Origin: an uncultured Bacteroidota bacterium
GTDB lineage: Bacteria; Bacteroidota; Bacteroidia; Flavobacteriales; UBA7312
Length of the DNA stretch: 51,192 nt
Direction of reading: 5' to 3'
NCBI GenBank assembly: GCA_902580855.1
Contig: CACHMF010000009.1
Location: forward strand, 1-51,192
Positions within the stretch are counted from its first letter, which is position 1; every line of letters begins with the position of its first letter. The notes beneath the pieces were generated by a model, which was given only the letters and a program-made list of their open reading frames with translations, had not been told where the DNA came from and searched no databases. Of the stretch, positions 9,025 to 17,579 are shown one piece after another. The position numbers and the translations under genes are program-made.

Positions 9025-10488
9025 ATGTCTAGATTCATTGTAATTATACTTTTATCATCTAGCCTTTCTATTTTCGGACAAGAAAGATTAAAGATGACTA
9101 TTGGAGCAGAAAAAGCAGTTCCAATAATGGGCTACAATGCTCCATTAACTCACTCTCCCGGCTGGGAAAACAATCAATTTTGCGAAGCCGTAAAATCGCT
9201 CCATCCAGGAATACTTCGTTATCCAGGAGGAAGTAATAGTTTTTATTGGGATTGGGAAAAAGGAAGAACCAAAAATTTTGAAGAATTAAGTCAAACTATA
9301 ATAAAGATAAATCCTGCTTACACTTCCGAATATTTAGAAACTAATGCTCAAACAGGTAAAGATTCTTTCTGGAAACAAATTAAAAGATACAACCGAAAAA
9401 ACTACACCTCAAACACCATTTCACAGTTTTCACAAGGTGTTCAAAGCACTCAATCAAAAGGAATATTTGTTTTAAACATCATCTCTAGCACTTTAAATGA
9501 TCAACTTAAAATGTTGAAGGAAGCTAAACTAAATGGTATGGAAATTGACAGAATTGAAATCGGTAACGAGATTAATCATAAACATAAATTACTTCAAGAA
9601 ATTTACCCAAATGCTAAAACATATGCTGACACTTGTGAAGTATGGATAAATCGCATTCAAGAATCCTTTCCTAATGTAAAAATAGGTGTTGTCGGAGGAA
9701 GTAAAGGGATTTTCAACAATTGGAACCAAGTCTTAACCAACAGACTGTCTGTATATCAAAACATTGGATTCATTCTCCATTACTACCCTATTTTCTCAGA
9801 AACAGTTGACTTAAATAATGCTTTAGAATATCAGCAGTTTATTGCTACCACCGCAGCAGATTTAGAAAAAAAACTACAAAACTGGGCATGGCATCAAACA
9901 CAATCTTTCCCAACTTGGGTAACCGAATACAACATCATTGAAAAAGGAAACAAAACGCTTCACAACACTTGGGCTCACGGGCTTTTTACAGCTATGCAAG
10001 TTCATCAACTCATTCAAAAAACCAATGCTGAAGTTTTCACTTTTCACTCCATTGGATTTGACAAATTCACTCCTTTTTCCGCTATTGATTTGACCAGCAA
10101 CAAAAATACTAAATACAAAAAAACAGCCTCAGGGATCAGCACTTCATTATGGAATAAATTGACCCAAAATGCTACTAGAATGCAATCAATACAACTAAAC
10201 AATCCTTCTTGGAGCTTAAGCCTTTTCACAAGCTTTAACCCTATTTTTGCTTACAAAGTCACCGGAGAAAAACAAAAGTTATTCATCTGCAACACTTCCG
10301 AAACAGCTTATCGGATCACACTAAGTGATGTAGGAATAAATGGAGGAGAAATAGAACAGTACTCAGGTAGTTTAACACATGATGTAAGAGGAGAATTAAA
10401 TCAAGGTGACGATTGGAAAGTCACAAAAAAAGCAGTCAACAACACAATAGAAATACCACCTTACTCGATTACTTTAATAGAAGAATGA
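9025..10488 (+). CDS. putative secreted glycoside hydrolase, TIM-barrel clan GH-A-like
   Basis: A 487-residue protein with a signal peptide (FIVIILLSSSLSIFG, cleavage near Q19). The arrangement resembles clan GH-A enzymes such as GH39, GH51 and GH79: RYPGGS near 65-70, a likely acid/base Glu182 in IEIGNEIN, a likely nucleophile Glu301 in WVTEYN, and a C-terminal beta-sandwich ending IEIPPYSITLIEE. The match is by motif order only, so substrate and exact family are unknown; arabinofuranosidase- or glucuronidase-like activity are possibilities. It has no T9SS sorting domain, suggesting periplasmic location. The start codon follows a terminator directly, but the signal peptide argues for this start. 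Its last four bases overlap the ABC ATPase start (ATGA). Confidence 0.65.
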   Translation: MSRFIVIILLSSSLSIFGQERLKMTIGAEKAVPIMGYNAPLTHSPGWENNQFCEAVKSLHPGILRYPGGSNSFYWDWEKGRTKNFEELSQTIIKINPAYTSEYLETNAQTGKDSFWKQIKRYNRKNYTSNTISQFSQGVQSTQSKGIFVLNIISSTLNDQLKMLKEAKLNGMEIDRIEIGNEINHKHKLLQEIYPNAKTYADTCEVWINRIQESFPNVKIGVVGGSKGIFNNWNQVLTNRLSVYQNIGFILHYYPIFSETVDLNNALEYQQFIATTAADLEKKLQNWAWHQTQSFPTWVTEYNIIEKGNKTLHNTWAHGLFTAMQVHQLIQKTNAEVFTFHSIGFDKFTPFSAIDLTSNKNTKYKKTASGISTSLWNKLTQNATRMQSIQLNNPSWSLSLFTSFNPIFAYKVTGEKQKLFICNTSETAYRITLSDVGINGGEIEQYSGSLTHDVRGELNQGDDWKVTKKAVNNTIEIPPYSITLIEE

Positions 10489-11372
10489 CAAACTTATTTG
10501 AAGCCAAAAACATCCATAAACAATATGCCGAACATAAGGCATTAGATGGGGTAAGCATACAAGTCCCACAAGGAAGTATTTATGGATTACTAGGCCCGAA
10601 CGGAGCTGGAAAAACTACCTTCATCCGTATCATCAATCAGATTACTGCTCCTGATAGTGGAAACATCACTTTTAATGGAGAGCCATTACAGCAAAAACAC
10701 ATTGCACAGATTGGCTATTTGCCTGAAGAGAGAGGACTCTATAAAAAGATGAAGGTAGGCGAACAAGCACTTTACCTTGCGCAACTGAAAGGATTGAGCA
10801 AAAAAAAAGCCAAAGAGAAACTACACTATTGGTTTCAAAAACTAGAAATCACTTCTTGGTGGGACAAAAAAGTAGAAGAGTTATCCAAAGGGATGGCGCA
10901 AAAAGTACAGTTTATCACCACGGTTTTGCACGAACCCAAACTGCTTATTTTCGATGAGCCATTCAGCGGATTTGATCCCGTAAATGCAGAACTCATTAAA
11001 AAGGAAATTTTAGCGCTTAAAGAACAAGGAGCTACCATCATCTTTTCTACTCATCGCATGGAATCGGTTGAAGAATTATGCGACCACATTGCCCTCATCA
11101 ATCAAGGGAAATGTATTTTACAAGGAAGTGTAGATGAAGTGAAATATGCTTATAGAAGTCACACCTACCAATTGCAGTTTGAAGGAGAGCTGAAAGCTGT
11201 AAACGATTTTGAAATCATTTCTCAAAAAGAAAATAATGCAGTCTTCCAAACCCTCAACGGAAAAGACTCCAATCACTTGTTACAGCAATTACTTCCTCAA
11301 GTTAAAATTGTCTCTTTCCAAGAGCAATTACCGAGCATCAACGATATCTTCATCCAAAAAGTCAGTGAATAA
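10485..11372 (+). CDS. ABC transporter ATP-binding protein, NatA/ABC-2 type
   Basis: A 295-residue ATPase subunit. Walker A GPNGAGKTT (near residues 36-44), a Q-loop region at IGYLPEERGLYKKM, signature region LSKGMAQKVQ, Walker B LLIFDEPFSGFDP and the H-loop STHRMESVEELC. The ending domain after residue 220 (DEVKYAYRSHTYQLQFEG and SINDIFIQKVSE) is the DUF4162-like tail seen with NatAB-type exporters. The ATG at 10485 overlaps the glycosidase stop; a longer frame from 10413 lies inside that gene and is rejected. It pairs with the permease at 11372 (one-base overlap). The substrate is unknown; sodium export is known for NatAB but cannot be assigned here. Confidence 0.92.
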   Translation: MTNLFEAKNIHKQYAEHKALDGVSIQVPQGSIYGLLGPNGAGKTTFIRIINQITAPDSGNITFNGEPLQQKHIAQIGYLPEERGLYKKMKVGEQALYLAQLKGLSKKKAKEKLHYWFQKLEITSWWDKKVEELSKGMAQKVQFITTVLHEPKLLIFDEPFSGFDPVNAELIKKEILALKEQGATIIFSTHRMESVEELCDHIALINQGKCILQGSVDEVKYAYRSHTYQLQFEGELKAVNDFEIISQKENNAVFQTLNGKDSNHLLQQLLPQVKIVSFQEQLPSINDIFIQKVSE

Positions 11373-12667
11373 TGAACAGCATCTTACTCATCATACAAAG
11401 AGAATACTTATCAAGAGTGCGTAAAAAGAGCTTCTTGATCATGACGCTCCTCACTCCTTTTTTAATGGCCGGAATTGTGGTGGTTCCCACCTACCTAGCC
11501 ATGAACTCAACAGAAGAGCGAAACATTGCCATTTTAGATGAAAGCAATCTCCTTCCAGTTTTAGAAGCTACGGATGAAATTACACACTTTCATTATGTTG
11601 AAGGAAATATTGAAACCGAAAAAGAACATTTAAATTCTGAAGTATTTTACGCCTTGGTGCACATCCCCCCTAGTGAAAGCTTGGAAGAGCTAAAGGATAA
11701 AATCACCATTTATTCAGACAAGCAAGTGAGTTTATCTGTGAGGGGGCAAATTGAAAACCTCATTGAAAACAAGGTAGAAAAAATCAAACTCGCTGAAGCA
11801 GGCATTGACACTCAAACCCTAAAAGATGCCAATATCCGTTTTGAACTGAACACCATTATTTTGGGTGCTGAAGGTGAAGAAGCCACAGGCAATGCCGAAG
11901 CAAGTTTGGGTATTGGATTCGTTTCTGGTTTTCTTATTTACATCTTCATTTTCATGTATGGAGCCATGGTAATGCGTGGAGTGATTGAAGAAAAAACCAA
12001 TCGTATTGTAGAGGTTATTATCTCTTCCGTAAAGCCCTTCCAGCTGATGATGGGTAAGATTGTAGGAGTCGCGTTAGTAGGGCTCACGCAATTTGTTTTG
12101 TGGATGCTACTCACTCTAGTGCTCACTACCGTAGCAGAAGGTTTTGTTTTGAGCTCGCCAGAAATGATGGCTAACACCTTTCAAGGTGCGCCTATGGAAA
12201 AGGGTATCATGATGAATCAAGTCAGTACTGCTTTTGGAGGCATCTCTTTAGGACAATTAACTTTTGCCTTCTTTTTTTACTTTTTAGGAGGATACCTTCT
12301 ATATAGTTCTCTTTTTGCAGCCGTTGGCTCTGCTGTAGATCAAGAAGCCGACACCCAACAATTCATGCTACCCATCACAATTCCTTTGGTCTTGTCATTT
12401 ATAATGATGCAGTTCATCATTGACAATCCGGATGGTAGCTTGGCTTATTGGTTTTCCATGATTCCCCTCACCTCTCCTATCATCATGATGGTGCGTATTC
12501 CTTTTGGAGTGCCTACTGGAGAGCTTTTACTTTCAATGGGAATATTGGTAACAGGCTTTATCTTCACCACATGGATAGCTGCTAAAATCTACCGAACTGG
12601 AATTCTGATGTATGGAAAGAAAGTAAGCTATAAAGAACTGTGGAAATGGCTAACATACAAAGGATGA
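11372..12667 (+). CDS. ABC-2 type permease, NatB-like
   Basis: A 431-residue membrane subunit for the preceding ATPase. It starts with a cytoplasmic segment IIQREYLSRVRKKSF, one membrane helix (LIMTLLTPFLMAGIVVVPTYL, about 23-43), a large exported domain (about 45-180), then five more hydrophobic helices, including GFLIYIFIFMYGAMVMRGVI, VGLTQFVLWMLLTLVLTT and LGGYLLYSSLFAAVGSAVD. The motif RGVIEEKTNRIVEVIISSVKPFQLMMGKI is the standard ABC-2 coupling region (compare EEKRTRTAELLLVTPVSP-type sequences). Overlaps the phosphatase gene by four bases (ATGA), so four genes from 9025 to 13572 appear coupled. Confidence 0.9.
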   Translation: MNSILLIIQREYLSRVRKKSFLIMTLLTPFLMAGIVVVPTYLAMNSTEERNIAILDESNLLPVLEATDEITHFHYVEGNIETEKEHLNSEVFYALVHIPPSESLEELKDKITIYSDKQVSLSVRGQIENLIENKVEKIKLAEAGIDTQTLKDANIRFELNTIILGAEGEEATGNAEASLGIGFVSGFLIYIFIFMYGAMVMRGVIEEKTNRIVEVIISSVKPFQLMMGKIVGVALVGLTQFVLWMLLTLVLTTVAEGFVLSSPEMMANTFQGAPMEKGIMMNQVSTAFGGISLGQLTFAFFFYFLGGYLLYSSLFAAVGSAVDQEADTQQFMLPITIPLVLSFIMMQFIIDNPDGSLAYWFSMIPLTSPIIMMVRIPFGVPTGELLLSMGILVTGFIFTTWIAAKIYRTGILMYGKKVSYKELWKWLTYKG

Positions 12668-13572
12668 GGAAAACAGCAATCATAGACTTAGGGACTAACA
12701 CTTTCAACCTATTAGTTGTTGAGGGAAATACTAGGCTTTACAAAACCAAAATTGCCGTGAAGCTAGGTGAAGGTGGTATTAACAAAGGATATATTACCGA
12801 AGCTGCTTTTAAAAGAGGTTTCGAAGCACTTAAAAAACACTTACAAACCATTGAAGATTATCGAGTAGATCGCACTTTAGCTTTTGCTACCTCTGCTATT
12901 CGTTCCGCAATTAATGGGGCTGATTTTGTATTAAAAGTCAAAACAGAATTGGGTTTACATATTGAGGTTATTGATGGAGACAAAGAAGCTGAACTCATCT
13001 ACTTTGGAGTACAACAAGCGCTCGATTTAGGTGATAGCAATAATCTCATCATGGATATTGGTGGTGGCAGTACAGAATTTGTTATCTGTAACAAGAAAGA
13101 AATCTTTTGGAAGCAAAGTTTTCAGCTAGGAGCGGCTCGTTTACTTGAACATTTTCAACCAAAAGACCCTATCACCTCAACAGAGGTTAAGTCGATTGAA
13201 AGCTATTTAGAAAATATACTGACACCTCTTTGGGTAGCTTTGAAAAAATTCCCTTGTGATGTCTTGGTCGGTTCTTCGGGTTCTTTCGATACCTTATCCG
13301 AAGTGATTGCACATCAGTTTTATGACATATCTATTTTAAAAGGAAAAACTAACTATGATTTTAAGCTAAGTGACTATAATTGGTTACATGATTACATCTT
13401 GAAAAGTAATTTAGAAAAACGCTTAAAAACACCCGGCATGATTCCTATGCGTGCCGACATGATTGTCATCAGCTCGATTTTTATCAACTACATTTTAGAA
13501 AGAAAACAAATACAATCTATGAAACTCTCTACTTATGCTTTGAAAGAAGGGGTTTTAAAGACTTTAAGCTAA
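12664..13572 (+). CDS. Ppx/GppA family phosphatase
   Basis: A 302-residue member of the sugar kinase/Hsp70/actin fold family that hydrolyses polyphosphate ends or pppGpp. Visible: phosphate-1 loop AIIDLGTNTFNLLV (residues 5-18), FATSAIRSAINGADFV (about 76-91), the phosphate-2 loop LIMDIGGGSTEFVI (about 117-130), and GSSGSFDTLSEV. It has only the two N-terminal ASKHA domains and lacks the C-terminal HD domains of long Ppx, as in many short Bacteroidota versions. I chose the ATG at 12664 because it overlaps the permease stop (ATGA); GTG 12640 and ATG 12646 are alternatives. Its 3' end overlaps alaS by nine bases tail to tail. Confidence 0.88.
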   Translation: MRKTAIIDLGTNTFNLLVVEGNTRLYKTKIAVKLGEGGINKGYITEAAFKRGFEALKKHLQTIEDYRVDRTLAFATSAIRSAINGADFVLKVKTELGLHIEVIDGDKEAELIYFGVQQALDLGDSNNLIMDIGGGSTEFVICNKKEIFWKQSFQLGAARLLEHFQPKDPITSTEVKSIESYLENILTPLWVALKKFPCDVLVGSSGSFDTLSEVIAHQFYDISILKGKTNYDFKLSDYNWLHDYILKSNLEKRLKTPGMIPMRADMIVISSIFINYILERKQIQSMKLSTYALKEGVLKTLS

Positions 13573-16161
13573 ATACTCCTTCGCTTTTTCTAGAGCGTTT
13601 GGTATTCCACTTACATCTTTACCTCCTGCTGTGGCAAAAAAGGCTTGGCCACCACCGCCACCTTTAATCTCTTGTGCTAATTCGCTTACCATATTACCCG
13701 CATGCAAATCTTTACTTTCAGCTAAGCTTTCGGAAATAACAACAGTAATCGTTGCCTTACCTCCATTGGCAGCGCCTAAAACAAGTAATAAATTATCTTG
13801 TTCTTTCTTCAATTCAAAAGCTAAGTTCTTAATCGCTTTAGCATCCAGTTCTACTTGAGCCGCAATGAAGTTTACGCCATTGATTGTTTCCATCCTTTTC
13901 AGTAAATTGCCTTTGATATTCCCTGTTTGTGCTTGAGTCATCTTAGCTACATGCTTACTTAAGGTTTGGTTTTCACTCAAAAGGTTCTGCACCCCTTTCA
14001 GCACATCTTGATTTTTAATCAACTCGCGTAAAGACTGAATGGTTTCCAATTGTTGGTTGTAAAAGTGTATCGCTTTTTCTGAGGTGATAGCCTCTATTCT
14101 ACGAATTCCTGCCGCAATAGCGCTTTCTGAAGTAATTTTAAACAGACCAATCTGCCCTGTTGCTGCAACATGGATTCCTCCACAAAGCTCAATAGAACTT
14201 CCAAACTGAATGGCACGAACAGTATCGCCATACTTTTCTCCAAACAAAGCCATAGCACCCATCTCTTGCGCTTGTAATAATGGAATGTTTCGGTGTTCGT
14301 TCAAAGCATAGTTGGCACGAATCTTCGCATTCACTTTTTGCTCAATCTCTGAAAGCTCCTCACTTGATACTTTCGAGAAATGAGAAAAATCAAAGCGCAA
14401 ATATTTATCATTCACCAAAGAGCCTTTTTGCTCTACATGCTCACCCAAAACTTCTCTTAATGTTTCGTGTAAGAGGTGTGTGGCCGAGTGATTATTTGCT
14501 GTTAACGATCGCTTTTCAACATCAACCTCTGCTTGGAATGTTACCTTTGGATCGGCTGGCAACTCCTCTGCAAAGTGAATGATTAGATTATTCTCTTTCT
14601 TGGTATCAATGATGGATGTCTTTTGTCCATTTGTTTCAATAAATCCATTATCACCTACTTGTCCCCCACCCTCCGGATAAAAAGGAGTAATATTGAAAAC
14701 CAATTGGAAAAACTCCTTTCCTTTTAGCTTTACTTTTCGGTATCGTGTAATCTTTACTTCGGCAGCAGTCTGGTCATATCCAACAAACTCTTCTACCTCA
14801 TCTTCTGACAGTTCCACCCAATCGTCTGTTTCTATAGCTGTGGCTTGGCGAGAGCGATTCTTTTGCTCCTGCAAACAAGCGTTGAAACTTTCTACATCTA
14901 CTGACAATCCTTTTTCAGAAGCAATTAACTGGGTTAAATCTAGTGGAAAACCATAGGTGTCATATAGCTCAAAAGCATCTTTACCAGCTATTGTTTTATC
15001 CTCTACAGACAGGTTTTTAAATCGACTAATTCCCTTTTCTAAAGTCTTCAAAAAAGAAACTTCTTCTTCTTTAATTACTTTCTCTATCAGCTGTGCTTGT
15101 GCCTTCAGTTCCGGGAACTGATCGCACATTTCCCTCACCAAAGTTGAAACCAATGCAAATAAGCTCGGCTGTTCAAAATTTAAGAAGGTAAAACCATAAC
15201 GAACAGCTCTTCTCAAGATTCTACGAATCACATAGCCTGCTCCTGTGTTGGAAGGGAGCTGTCCATCTGCAATAGAGAAGGAAATAGCGCGTAAGTGATC
15301 AGCTATCACACGCATGGCAATATCAGCTTTTTCTTCCGCACCATAAGTCTTGCCTGCTTTTTTAGCTATTACTTGAATGAGCGGTTGAAAAACATCCGTA
15401 TCATAATTGGATTGTACACCTTGCATCACCATACACAAACGCTCAAAGCCCATACCAGTATCAACATGTGTGTTGGGTAATTTCTCCAAAATGCCATTTG
15501 CTTTTCTATTATATTGCATAAACACCAAATTCCAGACCTCTATTACTTGAGGGTGGTCAGCATTAACGAGTGTTCTTCCGTCTACTTTAGTACGATCTTC
15601 ATCTGAGCGTATGTCAACATGAATCTCCGAACAAGGTCCACATGGACCTACATCACCCATTTCCCAAAAATTATCTTTTTTATTTCCTTTGATAATACGA
15701 TCTTCTACAATATGCTCTTTCCAAATATCGTATGCTTCTTGGTCTATTGCTAAATCATCATCCTCTGCACCCTCAAAAATGGTAACATATAAGCGGTCTT
15801 TATCAATTCTGTAAATCTCTGTCAACAATTCCCATGCCCACTCTATAGCCTCTTTCTTGAAGTAATCACCAAAAGACCAATTTCCCAACATCTCGAACAT
15901 TGTGTGGTGATAAGTATCGTGTCCAACCTCTTCTAAGTCGTTGTGTTTTCCGGAGACACGTAAACATTTTTGAGTATCACAAACGCGAGCATCCTTCACC
16001 TCACTATTACCTAAAAACAAATCTTTAAACTGATTCATTCCTGCATTGGTGAACATTAAAGTTGGGTCATTTTTAATAACCATTGGTGCTGACACAACCA
16101 CTTTATGTCCTTTATCCTCAAAAAATTGAAAAAATTTTGCACGTATCTCTCTGGAATTCAT
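13564..16161 (-). CDS. alaS: alanyl-tRNA synthetase
   Basis: Charges tRNA-Ala; 865 residues, the usual length. Visible: class II catalytic core with FTNAGMNQFKDLFLG, CLRVSGKHNDLEEVG and HHTMFEMLGNWSFGDYFKKEAI, MGDVGPCGPCSEIHVD, the recognition helices near INRILRRAVRYG-type sequence (VIRRILRRAVRYG), the editing domain with the zinc ligands HSATHLLHETL and CGGIHV, and a C-Ala domain with the GGGGGQAFFATAGG glycine-rich end. The ATG at 16161 gives MNSREIRAKFFQFFEDKGHK, the standard beginning. Monocistronic on the minus strand with its 3' end overlapping ppx. Confidence 0.97.
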   Translation of the reverse strand: MNSREIRAKFFQFFEDKGHKVVVSAPMVIKNDPTLMFTNAGMNQFKDLFLGNSEVKDARVCDTQKCLRVSGKHNDLEEVGHDTYHHTMFEMLGNWSFGDYFKKEAIEWAWELLTEIYRIDKDRLYVTIFEGAEDDDLAIDQEAYDIWKEHIVEDRIIKGNKKDNFWEMGDVGPCGPCSEIHVDIRSDEDRTKVDGRTLVNADHPQVIEVWNLVFMQYNRKANGILEKLPNTHVDTGMGFERLCMVMQGVQSNYDTDVFQPLIQVIAKKAGKTYGAEEKADIAMRVIADHLRAISFSIADGQLPSNTGAGYVIRRILRRAVRYGFTFLNFEQPSLFALVSTLVREMCDQFPELKAQAQLIEKVIKEEEVSFLKTLEKGISRFKNLSVEDKTIAGKDAFELYDTYGFPLDLTQLIASEKGLSVDVESFNACLQEQKNRSRQATAIETDDWVELSEDEVEEFVGYDQTAAEVKITRYRKVKLKGKEFFQLVFNITPFYPEGGGQVGDNGFIETNGQKTSIIDTKKENNLIIHFAEELPADPKVTFQAEVDVEKRSLTANNHSATHLLHETLREVLGEHVEQKGSLVNDKYLRFDFSHFSKVSSEELSEIEQKVNAKIRANYALNEHRNIPLLQAQEMGAMALFGEKYGDTVRAIQFGSSIELCGGIHVAATGQIGLFKITSESAIAAGIRRIEAITSEKAIHFYNQQLETIQSLRELIKNQDVLKGVQNLLSENQTLSKHVAKMTQAQTGNIKGNLLKRMETINGVNFIAAQVELDAKAIKNLAFELKKEQDNLLLVLGAANGGKATITVVISESLAESKDLHAGNMVSELAQEIKGGGGGQAFFATAGGKDVSGIPNALEKAKEYLA

Positions 16162-16239
16162 TTGATTAATTTATTACTCAATTCACAGTCGCTTGTTAGC
16201 ATTCTTTCATTTAGCAAAGCGTATGTGATTCGAAATCCT

Positions 16240-16247
16240 TAATTTTG
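16240..16247 (+). promoter_or_regulatory. -7 element TAnnTTTG upstream of the M23 peptidase
   Basis: TAATTTTG, exact consensus, 25 bases before the ATG at 16273. No clear -33 TTG. Confidence 0.45.
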
Positions 16248-16272
16248 CAACAAATTTAGCCAAATATACCGA

Positions 16273-17244
16273 ATGAAGAAGGTCAAATATTACTACGATA
16301 AAAAGACCCTTTCTTATAAGAAAATTGAAAGCTCTTGGAAAAAACGAATAAAAGATACATTCGTGTTTCTTTCTGCAAGTGCTTTTTTTGCGGCTATCAT
16401 GCTCATTGCTTTCTTCAACTTCTTTGATAGTCCAAAAGAAAAAATGTTGATTCGAGAACTAGACAATATGGTTTTGCAGTACGAATTGATGAATGAAAAA
16501 CTGTCACAAGTTTCTGCTGTCCTAGACAATGTCCAAGATCGTGATGATAATATTTACCGCGTTATTTTTGAAGCAGATCCTATACCAAGCAGCATTCGTA
16601 AAGCTGGAATAGGTGGAGTTAACAGATACGAAAAACTAGAAGGCTACAATAATTCGGAGTTGATTATTTCTACCGCGCAAAAACTAGACAAAATATCAAA
16701 ACAACTTTACATACAATCTAAGTCCTTTGATGAAGTGATTGAAATGGCAACAAAAAAATCAGATATGCTAGCTTCTATTCCGGCTATCCAACCTGTAACA
16801 AACAAAGAACTAAAACGCCTTTCTTCTGGCTACGGAAGAAGAATTGATCCTTACTATAAAAAACCAAAGTTCCATTACGGCGTAGATTTTTCAGCACCAA
16901 AAGGAACACCAATTTACGCTACTGGAAACGGAACCGTTAAAAAAACTAAGAAGAGCAGAAGAGGGTTTGGAAATCACATTGTGATTGATCATGGCTATGG
17001 CTATGAATCTTTGTATGCGCACATGCAGAAATATACAGTCAGAAGAGGACAAAAAGTTAAGCGTGGGGATTTAATAGGTTATGTAGGGAACTCAGGAAAA
17101 TCGACTGCTCCACACTTGCATTACGAGGTGCATAAAGATGGTAAAAAAGTAAATCCAGCCTATTACTTTCATAACGACCTTACACCAGAAGATTTTGATC
17201 GTATGCTTGAGTTAGCTGCACAAGAAAATCAATCATTCGACTAA
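16273..17244 (+). CDS. M23 family metallopeptidase (LytM-like), membrane-anchored
   Basis: A 323-residue cell-wall endopeptidase or divisome activator. A basic cytoplasmic start (KKVKYYYDKKTLSYKKIESSWKKRIK) leads to one membrane helix (VFLSASAFFAAIMLIAFFNFF, about 31-51), then a helical/coiled-coil periplasmic region (55-165), then the peptidase domain (about 178-300). Zinc ligands are visible: His and Asp of HYGVDFSAP, and the HLHYEV motif, plus the H of YAHMQKY. All catalytic residues are present, so it is likely an active peptidoglycan hydrolase rather than a degenerate EnvC/NlpD-type activator. Overlaps the MerR gene by one base. Confidence 0.92.
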   Translation: MKKVKYYYDKKTLSYKKIESSWKKRIKDTFVFLSASAFFAAIMLIAFFNFFDSPKEKMLIRELDNMVLQYELMNEKLSQVSAVLDNVQDRDDNIYRVIFEADPIPSSIRKAGIGGVNRYEKLEGYNNSELIISTAQKLDKISKQLYIQSKSFDEVIEMATKKSDMLASIPAIQPVTNKELKRLSSGYGRRIDPYYKKPKFHYGVDFSAPKGTPIYATGNGTVKKTKKSRRGFGNHIVIDHGYGYESLYAHMQKYTVRRGQKVKRGDLIGYVGNSGKSTAPHLHYEVHKDGKKVNPAYYFHNDLTPEDFDRMLELAAQENQSFD

Positions 17245-17579
17245 TGCCTTACAAGGAAAAACCAATAGAAAAACTTTACTACTCAATTGGAGAAGTGGCT
17301 GATTTATTTGAGGTAAATATATCTTTACTGCGTTTCTGGGAAAAAGAATTTGACATCCTAAAACCGAAAAAGAATAAAAAAGGTAATCGAATGTTTACAA
17401 CCAAAGACCTGAACAACCTCAAAATCATATATCACCTAGTGAAAGAAAGAGGTTATACTTTAGAAGGTGCTAAAAAGAAACTCAAAGAAAATAAAGATGA
17501 CACTATTAATAATATTGAGATTGTTAACCGCCTGAAAGACATTCGCCAATTCTTGGTAAAACTGAAAGAGCAGCTTTAA
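17244..17579 (+). CDS. MerR family transcriptional regulator (short form)
   Basis: A 111-residue protein with an N-terminal winged helix-turn-helix: YYSIGEVADLFEVNISLLRFWEKEFDILKPKKN, then GNRMFTTKDLNNLKIIYHLVKERGYTLEGAKKKL, the MerR pattern. After residue 80 only a short coiled coil (NIEIVNRLKDIRQFLVKLKEQL) remains, with no metal- or drug-binding domain. This form follows an M23 peptidase gene in many Flavobacteriia as I recall. Target genes are unknown. Its stop overlaps the hldD 3' end by four bases. Confidence 0.9.
   Translation: MPYKEKPIEKLYYSIGEVADLFEVNISLLRFWEKEFDILKPKKNKKGNRMFTTKDLNNLKIIYHLVKERGYTLEGAKKKLKENKDDTINNIEIVNRLKDIRQFLVKLKEQL

Noticed and set aside
10413-10484. Upstream extension of the ABC ATPase
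   Set aside because: It lies in another frame of the glycosidase; the ATG at 10485 gives the normal family start and an ATGA overlap.
14280-14582. Plus-strand ORFs inside alaS, mutS, hppA and etfA (for example 40769-41581, 270 aa, and 44989-45540, 183 aa on the minus strand)
   Set aside because: They are long because the true genes opposite are rich in Ala/Gly codons; their products show no domain and lack promoters.
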